DNA of 12,190 nucleotides from Pseudomonadota bacterium (GTDB lineage Bacteria > Myxococcota > Myxococcia > Myxococcales > Anaeromyxobacteraceae): assembly GCA_023411405.1 (NCBI GenBank), contig JAEYOU010000110.1:1-12190 (forward strand), in the 5' to 3' direction. Shown in pieces: positions 1-7,838 of this stretch. The position numbers and the translations under genes were made by a program. Below the pieces are notes generated by a model. The model did no database searches and was not told the DNA's origin. It saw only the letters and a list, made by a program, of their open reading frames with translations. Position 1 is the stretch's first letter. Every line of letters starts with the position of its first letter.

Positions 1-435
1 GGCCGGAGCCGGAGCCGGAGCCGCCGCGGGCCGAGGCGCCGGGGCCGCCGCGCCTGCGGCGGGCGCCTTCCCTTCCACCAGCTCCTTCACCTTGGTGATG
101 AGGGCCTGGCTCTCGAAGGGCTTCGCGATGTGGCCGTCGGCGCGGGCGGAGCGGGCGCGGGCCTCGTCGAACGCCTCGAACGTCCCGGCGAGCAGCAGCA
201 CCGGGATGTGCTTCAGGCTGGGATCGCCCTTGATCGCCTCGCAGACCTCGTAGCCGTTCTTCCTCGGCATCACCACGTCGGCGAGGATCACGTCGGGGCG
301 GAGCTCGCGCGCGCGGGTGACCGCGTCCTCTCCGTTGTCGACGGAGGTGACCTTGAAGTCCTCGTTCGCGAAGGTGATGCCCACGACCTTCTGGATGGTG
401 ATCGAGTCGTCCGCGAGGAGCAGGTTCTTGGGCAT
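1..435 (-). CDS. Response regulator receiver protein with Ala/Pro-rich tail (3' end outside window)
   Basis: Single-domain receiver of a two-component or chemosensory pathway, probably cytoplasmic. The protein starts at the ATG at 435-433 with MPKNLLLADDSITIQKVVG, and 145 codons are visible. The acidic pocket is D9/D10, the phosphoacceptor is D53 (in ILADVVMPRKNG) and the conserved lysine is K105 (in AKPF). The position that is normally the switch Thr/Ser, after beta-4, is A83 (LLLAGTFE), which is unusual. After the receiver (about residues 1-120) comes a low-complexity Ala/Pro linker, encoded in part by three GGAGCC hexamers at 5-22. The linker runs off the window, so any output domain is unseen. 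It lies downstream of the CheW-like gene on the same strand with a 141-base gap. No good Shine-Dalgarno precedes the start. The receiver identity is certain; the partner kinase and output are unknown. Confidence 0.9.
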   Translation of the reverse strand, partial: MPKNLLLADDSITIQKVVGITFANEDFKVTSVDNGEDAVTRARELRPDVILADVVMPRKNGYEVCEAIKGDPSLKHIPVLLLAGTFEAFDEARARSARADGHIAKPFESQALITKVKELVEGKAPAAGAAAPAPRPAAAPAPAPA

Positions 436-474
436 GGGCGTCTGAAGACTTCGCGAGAGGAGAGAAGCCGTATC

Positions 475-503
475 CAGTAACCCCGCGATTCCCCGAATGT
501 CAA
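475..503 (-). promoter_or_regulatory. Candidate sigma-70 promoter for the response regulator gene
   Basis: On the minus strand a perfect -35 hexamer TTGACA (503-498) is followed after 17 bases by a weak -10, TTACTG (480-475). TACTGG is an alternative at 18 bases. The element is in a locally AT-richer part of the 141-base gap and would give a leader of about 30 bases before the ATG at 435. The -10 is poor, so this rests mainly on the -35. Confidence 0.45.
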
Positions 504-576
504 GATTTGCCGGGCGTTTGAGCCTACTCCCGCGTCCGAGCCCGTACCCGTGCCCGCGCCCGCGGAGGCCCCGGAC

Positions 577-1344
577 TCACGCCCCGAAGAGCGTGTCCCA
601 CGGTGGACGTACGACGTCCGGCCCGCCCTCCCCCACCCCGAGCACCCGATCGGCGAGGACGCCCACGCCGGCGCCGCCGGCGTCCACGAGCAGCACGGTC
701 CGCGCCGGGCCGGCGGGCGCGCCGTACACGGTCCCGAGATCGACCACGGAGTGGAGCGATCGCGCGTGATAGAGGAGCCCACGGTGCGAGGGCGGCGTGA
801 GCGGCACCGGCGCGAGCCGGGGCTCCTCGAGCACCTGCATGAGGAGCGACAGGGGCACCGCGAACACCTTGCCGGCGCGGGAGAAGCGGAGCTCCCGCTC
901 GGCGAAGGGGCCGAGGTCCGGCGGCGCGTCGGGGTTCTCGACCGCGGGCTCGAGCGGCGCGAAGCCGAGGCTCGAGACGGCGAGCTCGAGCGCCACGGTG
1001 CCCCCCGCGACCACGGCGCCGGAGAACGGCGCCGGCTGCGGCAGCGGCGTCGGGACGGGGAGCTGGAAGAACTCTGCGCCTGCGAGGTCGACGATCCCGT
1101 GGAGCGCCTCCACGCGCAGCGCGAACCGCGGCGTACCCTCCGTGAGCAGCGCGTAGGGGGTGGACCCACCCGGCAGGCCGAGGACGGTGGAGACGAAGGC
1201 CGTCGGATACGTCTCGCCCCGCGCGACGATCTCGCCGCCCTCCGCGGGCGCGGGCACGATCTCGCGCAGGTAGGAGAGGCGGAGGGCGAGTCGGACGCCG
1301 CCGGCCGAGAAGAGGAGCGCCTTGCGGTCCGACGGGAGGTCCAC
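577..1344 (-). CDS. Tandem CheW-like domain protein
   Basis: Chemotaxis-type coupling or scaffold protein of 255 residues, GTG start at 1344 and TGA at 579-577. Two CheW-like folds lie in tandem. The first is about residues 6-131 (ALLFSAGGVRLALRLSYLREIVP to VALELAVSSLGF, described here in part: it opens at ALLFSAGGVRLALRL). The second is about 148-255 (LRFSRAGKVFAVPLSLLMQV, VVDLGTVYG, VLLVDAGGAGVGVLADRV). CheW proteins normally link chemoreceptors to the CheA kinase. Here the classical NLRG stretch is replaced by YHAR in the second domain, and that domain stops about 25 residues short of full length, so binding partners may differ. There is no receptor, CheA or methylation gene in view. The gene is divergent from the GGDEF gene (20-base gap) and upstream of a receiver gene on the same strand. 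No Shine-Dalgarno precedes the GTG. Fold assignment is confident; a role in chemotaxis proper is inference. Confidence 0.82.
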   Translation of the reverse strand: MDLPSDRKALLFSAGGVRLALRLSYLREIVPAPAEGGEIVARGETYPTAFVSTVLGLPGGSTPYALLTEGTPRFALRVEALHGIVDLAGAEFFQLPVPTPLPQPAPFSGAVVAGGTVALELAVSSLGFAPLEPAVENPDAPPDLGPFAERELRFSRAGKVFAVPLSLLMQVLEEPRLAPVPLTPPSHRGLLYHARSLHSVVDLGTVYGAPAGPARTVLLVDAGGAGVGVLADRVLGVGEGGPDVVRPPWDTLFGA

Positions 1345-1364
1345 GGGGCCATGATATACACGTC

Positions 1365-2753
1365 GTGATGAGCGCGTCGGTGCTCCTCGTGGACGACGAG
1401 CGCTTCGCGCGCACCGTGTACTCGGACTACCTGCGCGCGAGCGGGTACGAGGTCGAGGTGGCGCCCGACGCGGAGGCCGCGCTCGGCCTCCTGAAGCGCC
1501 GGCGGTTCGACGTCCTCCTCACCGACGTGATCCTCCCCGGCTCGTCCGGCCTCGACCTCATGGGCATCGCCAAGGGGCTCGACCCGAACCTCGAGGTGGT
1601 GGTCATCACCGCGCTCGACAAGGTCGATCCCGCCGTGCGCGCCATGAAGTCGGGCGCGAGCGACTACCTCGTGAAGCCGGTGACGCCCGAGGGGCTCCAG
1701 CTCGCGGTCCAGCGCTGCCTCTCCACCCGCGCGCTGCTCGACGAGAACAAGGCCCTGCGCGCGCACCTGAAGCTGTTCGAGGCCGGGCAGCGCATCGCCG
1801 CCACCCTCGACCGCGACACGCTGGTGCCGGTCGCGCTCTCGGCGGTGGCGAGCGCCTGCCGGTCCACCGGGGCGGTGCTGTTCGAGAAGACGGCGGACGG
1901 CGAGTGGGTGCTGTGCGGCGCGCACGGGCTCGCGTACGAGCTCGCCGCGGAGCTGCTCCGGCTCTGCCGGCCGGGGCTCGACGGCCTCGGGGAGGCGCCG
2001 CACGGGGTGGACCTCCTCCCCGGGACCGACACCGAGCTCGGGCCGCGCGCGCTCCTCCTGCCGGTGACGGGCGAGGGCAAGGCGGTGGCCGCCATCGCGG
2101 TGCTGGTGGCCGGCGCGCTCGACGCGGTGGAGGCGGAGGCGGCGGGGTTCCTCTGCCGGAACCTCGGGCTCGCGCTGCACAACCTCGGCCGGCTGAAGCA
2201 GGTCGAGCACCTCGCCTACCTCGACGACCTCACGCACCTGTACAACACCCGCTACCTCGACATGGTGCTCGACCGCGAGGTGCAGGGCGGCCGCCCGTTC
2301 ACGGTCCTCTTCATGGACCTCGACCGGTTCAAGCGGGTGAACGACGAGCACGGGCACCTCTCCGGCTCGCGCCTCCTCGTCGAGGTGGCCCGGGTGCTCC
2401 GCTCCTGCGTGCGGGACGACGACATCCTCGTGCGCTACGGCGGCGACGAGTACGTGATGCTGCTCGTCGGGATCGACTCCGGCGGGGGCCTCAAGGTGGC
2501 CGAGCGGATCCGCCGGGCGGTCGAGGACCACCGGTTCCTCTCGCGCGAGGGCTCGCGGGTGCGGATCACCTGCTCCATCGGCCTCGCGAGCTTCCCCGAG
2601 CACGCAGCGAGCAAGGCCGAGATCCTCGACATGGCCGACCGCGCCATGTACCGCGGGAAGCGGTCGAGCCGGAACGTGGTCTACATGGCCTCGAAGGACC
2701 TGCCGCCGGTGCCGCCGGGGGAGCGGGAGCGGGAGAAGGAGCACGCGGGGTAG
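1365..2753 (+). CDS. Response regulator with GAF and GGDEF domains (probable diguanylate cyclase)
   Basis: Predicted cytoplasmic enzyme making cyclic di-GMP from two GTP, controlled by phosphorylation. It has 462 residues. The start is GTG 1365 or the adjacent ATG 1368; the two differ by one residue. The receiver (about 3-120) has D10/D11, phosphoacceptor D54, T82 and K104, so it looks phosphorylatable. A short helical linker follows (DENKALRAHLKLFEAGQ), then a GAF-like region (about 145-285). The GGDEF domain (about 290-440) has DDLTHLYN and MDLDRFKRVND and the signature GGDEY at 359-363. The last Phe is replaced by Tyr, which is tolerated in active members. The inhibitory I-site RxxD is intact as RDDD (350-353). 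The architecture resembles PleD-like regulators with one receiver swapped for GAF. The C-terminal 20 residues are charged and Pro-rich. It is convergent with mglC, 26 bases away. Confidence 0.93.
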   Translation: MMSASVLLVDDERFARTVYSDYLRASGYEVEVAPDAEAALGLLKRRRFDVLLTDVILPGSSGLDLMGIAKGLDPNLEVVVITALDKVDPAVRAMKSGASDYLVKPVTPEGLQLAVQRCLSTRALLDENKALRAHLKLFEAGQRIAATLDRDTLVPVALSAVASACRSTGAVLFEKTADGEWVLCGAHGLAYELAAELLRLCRPGLDGLGEAPHGVDLLPGTDTELGPRALLLPVTGEGKAVAAIAVLVAGALDAVEAEAAGFLCRNLGLALHNLGRLKQVEHLAYLDDLTHLYNTRYLDMVLDREVQGGRPFTVLFMDLDRFKRVNDEHGHLSGSRLLVEVARVLRSCVRDDDILVRYGGDEYVMLLVGIDSGGGLKVAERIRRAVEDHRFLSREGSRVRITCSIGLASFPEHAASKAEILDMADRAMYRGKRSSRNVVYMASKDLPPVPPGEREREKEHAG

Positions 2754-2779
2754 GGCCGCGTCGCCCGCCCCGCGGGGGC

Positions 2780-3916
2780 TCACTTCTTGGCCACGTACTT
2801 CCGGACGTCGAAGGCCACGGCCGAGACGATGATGACCCCCTTCAGGATGAGCTGGATGTAGGGGTTCGCGCCGATGAAGGTCAGGCCGTAGTTGATGACG
2901 CCGAAGATCAGCACGCCGACGACGATGCCCGGGACGGTCCCGATGCCGCCCGTGACCGACACGCCCCCGACGACGCAGGCCGCGATCGCGTCGAGCTCGT
3001 AGGAGGTGCCATAGTTGTTCGTCGCGCCGCCGGTGCGGCTCGCCTCGAGGACGCCCCCGAGGCCGTAGAGGGCGCCGGCGATGGTGTACATGACGATCGT
3101 GGTCGCGAAGACGTTGATGCCCGAGACCTGGGCCGCGTTGACGTTGCCGCCGATCGCGTAGACGTTCTTGCCGAACGTGGTCTTGTTCATGAGCACCCAC
3201 ATGAACACGGCCACCGCGAGCGCGATGAGGACGATGTACGGGAGCGAGACGATGTCGTGGCCGAAGAGCCGGATGTCGAACGCGCCGGTGCCGAGGGCGG
3301 TGAAGTCGTCGCGCAGCCCGCCGATCGGCTGGGAGTTGTTGGGCTCCATGTCGAAGTAGAGCCCGTTGACGCCGTAGATCCAGGCGAAGGCGCCCAGGGT
3401 GGCGATGAACGGGGCCACGCCGAACTGCGCGATGATCCACCCGTTGAGCAGGCCGAAGAGCGCGCAGACGGCGACCGCGGCGAGGATGGCGATCGCGAGG
3501 GTCGCCCAGGGCGCGTGGACCCAGAGCCAGCTCTTGTAGAGCTCCGGGTAGAAGAGGCGCAGGTACTCGGGCGACTGGAGCAGCGACGCCGAGAGGACCG
3601 CCGAGATGCCGACCATCTTCCCGGCGGAGAGGTCCGCGCCGGCGGTCAGGATGGCGAACGAGGCGCCCAGCGCCACGATGAGCCGCGTCGAGTTGTGGAT
3701 GAAGACGTTCTTGAAGTTCCCGAGCGTCAGGAACGAGCCGAGGTCCTCGTACCAGGCGTAGCCGGCGATCGCGAGCACCACCACCACCATCGCCGCGAAG
3801 ATCGCGTTGTCGGACAGCACCTGCACGAGCCGCTCTCCGAGCGGCCTGCCGGGCTCGGCGGGCCCGGCGGGCCCGGCCGGCGGCGGCGAGGGGAGCGGGT
3901 TCTGGTTCGCGGCCAT
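2780..3916 (-). CDS. mglC: Galactose/methyl galactoside ABC transporter permease MglC
   Basis: Inner-membrane permease of a sugar ABC importer (BPD_transp_2 / ribose-galactose type), 378 residues. It partners with MglA ATPase and MglB binding protein. Hydrophobic segments run throughout (for example IFAAMVVVVLAIAGYAW and AWATLAIAILAAVAV-like stretches), consistent with 8-10 membrane helices. Family landmarks are GLLNGWIIAQFGVAPFIATL, the cytoplasmic NKTTFGKNVYAIGGN loop, ELDAIAACVVGGVSVTGG and the C-terminus NYGLTFIGANPY followed by a Lys-Lys end. It is longer than E. coli MglC (336). A Pro/Gly-rich N-terminal extension of about 30 residues and an insert near 112-137 account for the difference. 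The ATG at 3916 is preceded by GGAGGG with a rather long spacer (10-11 bases). The start lies 19 bases after the mglA stop, and this is the last gene of the operon. The high similarity to MglC, together with MglB next door, makes galactose the likely substrate. Confidence 0.94.
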   Translation of the reverse strand: MAANQNPLPSPPPAGPAGPAEPGRPLGERLVQVLSDNAIFAAMVVVVLAIAGYAWYEDLGSFLTLGNFKNVFIHNSTRLIVALGASFAILTAGADLSAGKMVGISAVLSASLLQSPEYLRLFYPELYKSWLWVHAPWATLAIAILAAVAVCALFGLLNGWIIAQFGVAPFIATLGAFAWIYGVNGLYFDMEPNNSQPIGGLRDDFTALGTGAFDIRLFGHDIVSLPYIVLIALAVAVFMWVLMNKTTFGKNVYAIGGNVNAAQVSGINVFATTIVMYTIAGALYGLGGVLEASRTGGATNNYGTSYELDAIAACVVGGVSVTGGIGTVPGIVVGVLIFGVINYGLTFIGANPYIQLILKGVIIVSAVAFDVRKYVAKK

Positions 3917-3935
3917 CGGGATGACACCCTCCGTA

Positions 3936-5447
3936 TCACATGAACTGGGCCGCGAGCCGCATGATCTCCTCCTGGCTCGCGCGCTCGCCTTCGAGGAAGC
4001 CGGACACGCGGCCCTCGCACATGACCATGATCCGATCCGACATGCCGATGAGCTCCGGCATCTCGGACGAGATCATCACGATGCTCTTCCCCTGCTGCGC
4101 CAGCTCCGCGATGATCGTGTAGATCTCGTACTTGGCGCCGACGTCGATCCCGCGGGTGGGCTCGTCGAGCAGCAGGATCTCCGGCTCGGTGAGGAGCCAC
4201 CGCCCGAAGAGCACCTTCTGCTGGTTGCCGCCCGAGAGGTCGCGGATGAGCGTGGAGAGCGAGGGGGTCTTCACCCGGAGCCGCTCGACGACCCGCGCCG
4301 CGGCCTTGCGCCGGGTGTCGTCGTCGAGCAGCCCGACCCGCACGTAGCGGCGCAGGTTGGCGATGAGGCTGTTCTCGAGGACGGAGAGCGACGGGAAGAT
4401 CCCGGAGCCGCGCCGGTCCTCGGTGAGCAGCGCCATGCCGAGCCGCTTGGCGTCCGCGGGCGACTCGATGCGCACCGGCCTGCCCTGGAGCTCGATCGCG
4501 CCGTGCGCGACGGTGCGCAGCCCGAACAGCGCCTCGACGAGCTCGGTGCGCTGCGCGCCGACGAGGCCGCCGATGCCGAGGATCTCGCCGCGGCGCAGCT
4601 CGAACGAGACGCCCTTGAACGACCTGGGCAGGGGGGAGGTGAGGTCCTTGACGCGGAGGATGACCTCGCCCGGCGCGTTGTGGCGCTCGGGGAAGCGGTG
4701 GGTCAGGTCGCGGCCCACCATGTTCCGGATGATGAGGTCCTCGCTGAGCTCCGCCGCCGGCCAGGTCCCCACCCGGCGGCCGTCGCGCATGATCGTGACC
4801 TCGTCGGAGATCCGCAGGATCTCCTCCATCTTGTGCGAGATGTAGATGATGGCGACGCCGCGGGACCTGAGATCCCGGATGATCCGGAAGAGGTGCTCGA
4901 CCTCGTGCTCGGTCAGGGACGAGGTCGGCTCGTCCATGATGATGACCTTGGAGCTGTAGGAGACCGCCTTCGCGATCTCGACCGACTGGATCTTCGAGAC
5001 GGAGAGCGCTCCCACCTTGGCGGCCGGATCGATCGGCATCCCGAGATCCCGGAAGAGCGCCGCGGTGGCCCGGTACATCGCCGCGTGATCGACGAAGGGG
5101 ATGGGGCCGACCCGGCGGAGCGGGAAGCGCCCCAGCCAGATGTTCTCCATCACGCTGCGGTGCGGGATCGGGTGCAGCTCCTGGTGGATCATCGAGATCC
5201 CGTGGCCGAGGGCCACCTTGGGCTCCGAGACGTCGATCCTTCGCCCGTCCAGGAAGATCTCGCCCTGGTCCGGCGTGTAGAGGCCGAACAGGACCTTCAT
5301 CAGAGTGGACTTCCCCGCCCCGTTCTCGCCCATGAGGGCGTGCACGGTGCCTGGGCGGACCTGGAGGCTCACGTCGTCGAGCGCCCGGACGCCCGGGAAC
5401 TCCTTCGACACGTGTCGCATCTCCAGCAGCAAGCCGTTCGAGCTCAA
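3936..5447 (-). CDS. mglA: Galactose/methyl galactoside ABC transporter ATP-binding protein MglA
   Basis: Double nucleotide-binding-domain ATPase that powers monosaccharide import with MglC, on the inner face of the membrane; 503 residues. The first domain (about 5-240) has Walker A GENGAGKST (40-48), Q-loop Q89, the degenerate signature LSVSK (148-152) and Walker B VIIMDE (168-173). The second domain (about 255-500) has the family's degenerate Walker A (GLVGAQRTE, no Lys), signature LSGGNQQK (404-411) and Walker B ILLLDE (424-429). The degenerate second site is normal for the RbsA/MglA/XylG family. The most upstream in-frame start is TTG at 5447-5445, with GGGGTG about 6 bases before it. A start at the Met at residue 10 would leave only MRHVSKEFPGV before the core, so TTG is preferred. 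It is preceded by a GC hairpin and followed 19 bases later by mglC. Confidence 0.95.
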   Translation of the reverse strand: MSSNGLLLEMRHVSKEFPGVRALDDVSLQVRPGTVHALMGENGAGKSTLMKVLFGLYTPDQGEIFLDGRRIDVSEPKVALGHGISMIHQELHPIPHRSVMENIWLGRFPLRRVGPIPFVDHAAMYRATAALFRDLGMPIDPAAKVGALSVSKIQSVEIAKAVSYSSKVIIMDEPTSSLTEHEVEHLFRIIRDLRSRGVAIIYISHKMEEILRISDEVTIMRDGRRVGTWPAAELSEDLIIRNMVGRDLTHRFPERHNAPGEVILRVKDLTSPLPRSFKGVSFELRRGEILGIGGLVGAQRTELVEALFGLRTVAHGAIELQGRPVRIESPADAKRLGMALLTEDRRGSGIFPSLSVLENSLIANLRRYVRVGLLDDDTRRKAAARVVERLRVKTPSLSTLIRDLSGGNQQKVLFGRWLLTEPEILLLDEPTRGIDVGAKYEIYTIIAELAQQGKSIVMISSEMPELIGMSDRIMVMCEGRVSGFLEGERASQEEIMRLAAQFM

Positions 5448-5476
5448 GGCGACACCCCGTCGGCCGTCATGCGAGT

Positions 5477-5508
5477 CGGGGGGGCGGCCGCCTTCGACCG
5501 CCCCCCCG
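5477..5508 (-). promoter_or_regulatory. GC-rich stem-loop between mglB and mglA
   Basis: Perfect 11-bp inverted repeat, CGGGGGGGCGG (5477-5487) and CCGCCCCCCCG (5498-5508), around a 10-base loop. It lies 40-71 bases past the mglB stop and ends about 30 bases before the mglA start. In the transcribed (minus) direction no run of U follows it, so it is not a standard intrinsic terminator. Stem-loops at this place are known in binding-protein-dependent operons (for example malE-malF), where they protect the upstream mRNA and raise binding protein over membrane components. That role is inferred here. Confidence 0.7.
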
Positions 5509-5547
5509 GAAGTGTACCTCAGGGACCGGGACCGGCCCGATCCATCG

Positions 5548-6543
5548 CTACTGGGCTTCGGCCATGTTCGCCTTGGTGATCGGCTTGTAGTCGACCCAGA
5601 CGTACTTCCCGTCCTTGATCTCGTAGCCGACGTTGTCCTTCGTCGGCGCCTGCCCCTGCGCGAGCACCATCGAGAGCTTCGCGGTGGCCGCGCCCTGGTT
5701 CTTGGCGTCGTTCAGGACGGTCCCGAGCAGCGTGCCGTCCTTGAGAGCCTGGAGGGCGGGGGCGGTCGCGTCCACGCCGACGACGGGCATGAACTTGCCG
5801 CCCTTGAAGTAGCCGGCAGCCTTGAGCGCCTCGATCGCGCCGAGGGCCATGTCGTCGTTGTTGGCGAACACGAACTCGATGCTCTTGTGGGCGCCGAGGA
5901 ACGCCGCCATCTTCTCCTGGCCGCGGACGCGATCCCACATGCCGGTGTCCTCGGCGAGCTTCTGGACCTTGATGCCCGCGTCCTCGACCGCCTTGATCGA
6001 GAACTTGGTGCGCAGCTCGGCGTCCTGGTGGCCCGGCTCACCCTTGAGCATCACGTACTGCATGACGCCGTCCTTGTTCAGGTCGGCCTCGGGGTGCGCC
6101 TTCCAGTAGTCGACCGCGAGCTTGCCCTCCATCGTGCCCGACTGCTCGGCGATGGCGCCGACGTAGTACGCCTTCTCGTACTTCTTCATGTCGTCCGCGA
6201 ACGGCTCGCGGTTGAAGAAGACCACCGGGACCTTCGCGGCCTTGGCCTTCTGGATGATCACGCCCGCGGCGGCGCGGTCGACGGGGTTGATGGCGAGCGC
6301 CTTGACCTTCTTCGTGAGGAAGAGGTCGACCTTGTCGTTCTGCGTGGCCTGGGAGTTCTGGCTGTCGACCATGTCGACCTTGGCCTTGCCCTCCGCGGTC
6401 TTGAGGATGGCGTTCCGCACGCCGGTCATGAAGGTGTCGTCGAACTTGTAGATCGCGACGCCGATGGTGGGCACGTCGGCGGCGACCGCGACGCCCGCGG
6501 CCGCGAGGGCGGCGACGACACCGAAAAGGACGGTCTTCTTCAT
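5548..6543 (-). CDS. mglB: Periplasmic D-galactose/D-glucose-binding protein MglB
   Basis: Captures galactose or glucose in the periplasm and delivers it to MglAC; 331 residues, against 332 in E. coli. A Sec signal peptide (MKKTVLFGVVAALAAAGVAVA, broken here as MKKTVLFGV then AALAAAGVAVA) is probably cut after AVA at residue 21. No lipobox Cys is present. By alignment from memory with E. coli MglB, all sugar contacts are kept: D36, F38, N111, H172, D174, R178, W203, N229, D258 and N278. The calcium loop DLNKDGVMQ (154-162) and E223 are also kept; the one changed loop position binds through its backbone. The ATG at 6543 is chosen because GGAGG lies 7 bases upstream and the signal peptide begins there. 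An in-frame extension to 6615 has neither. It lies 139 bases after galK, with inverted repeats in that gap. Confidence 0.97.
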   Translation of the reverse strand: MKKTVLFGVVAALAAAGVAVAADVPTIGVAIYKFDDTFMTGVRNAILKTAEGKAKVDMVDSQNSQATQNDKVDLFLTKKVKALAINPVDRAAAGVIIQKAKAAKVPVVFFNREPFADDMKKYEKAYYVGAIAEQSGTMEGKLAVDYWKAHPEADLNKDGVMQYVMLKGEPGHQDAELRTKFSIKAVEDAGIKVQKLAEDTGMWDRVRGQEKMAAFLGAHKSIEFVFANNDDMALGAIEALKAAGYFKGGKFMPVVGVDATAPALQALKDGTLLGTVLNDAKNQGAATAKLSMVLAQGQAPTKDNVGYEIKDGKYVWVDYKPITKANMAEAQ

Positions 6544-6629
6544 GTGTGGACCTCCGCTGCGAAGCGCTGCTCGGAAACCTGCTCCCTCACCACTCCACCC
6601 CGTGCTGCCCTGCACATCGTGCCGGCGTA

Positions 6630-6643
6630 CTTTCGCTCGAAAG
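6630..6643. promoter_or_regulatory. Inverted repeat upstream of mglB, candidate DeoR-family operator
   Basis: Perfect palindromic arms CTTTCG and CGAAAG around a 2-base centre, 87-100 bases before the mglB start, in an AT-richer pocket. TTTCG/CGAAA half-sites resemble the TTCG-containing operators known for several DeoR-family regulators. The same TTCG/CGAA core occurs several times before the DeoR-family gene at 9815. No convincing -10/-35 pair is visible nearby. Regulator assignment is inference. Confidence 0.45.
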
Positions 6644-6651
6644 CTCGGACG

Positions 6652-6672
6652 GCAACAACCGGTTTCTGTTGC
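6652..6672. repeat. Inverted repeat with AACCGGTT core in the galK-mglB gap
   Basis: GCAACA and TGTTGC arms flank 9 bases. Overlapping it is the 8-bp palindrome AACCGGTT (6657-6664). The repeat begins 10 bases after the galK stop. As RNA it could form a 6-bp hairpin but has no U tract, so termination is unlikely. AACCGGTT fits the AANCGNTT core of LacI/GalR-type operators, although no such regulator is encoded in the window. It could be an operator or an mRNA-processing hairpin. Confidence 0.35.
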
Positions 6673-6682
6673 TTACGATTCC

Positions 6683-7837
<1,155 letters not shown>

Positions 7838-7838
7838 G

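Noticed and set aside
2767..2779. GCCCC-GCG-GGGGC palindrome in the 26-base gap between the convergent GGDEF and mglC genes as a terminator
   Set aside because: Only a 5-bp stem with no U run on either strand; cannot be distinguished from GC-rich background.
288..3440. 1050-codon minus-strand open frame crossing several genes
   Set aside because: It overlaps the CheW-like, GGDEF and mglC genes in another frame or on the other strand. Its translation is Arg/His-rich low-complexity sequence, typical of off-frame reading in high-GC DNA.
1904..3943. 679-codon plus-strand frame
   Set aside because: An off-frame shadow of the GGDEF gene that then runs antisense through mglC; no recognisable domain.
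6544..6615. Upstream extension of mglB to 6615
   Set aside because: The added 24 residues hide the signal peptide and have no ribosome site; the ATG at 6543 has GGAGG at good spacing.
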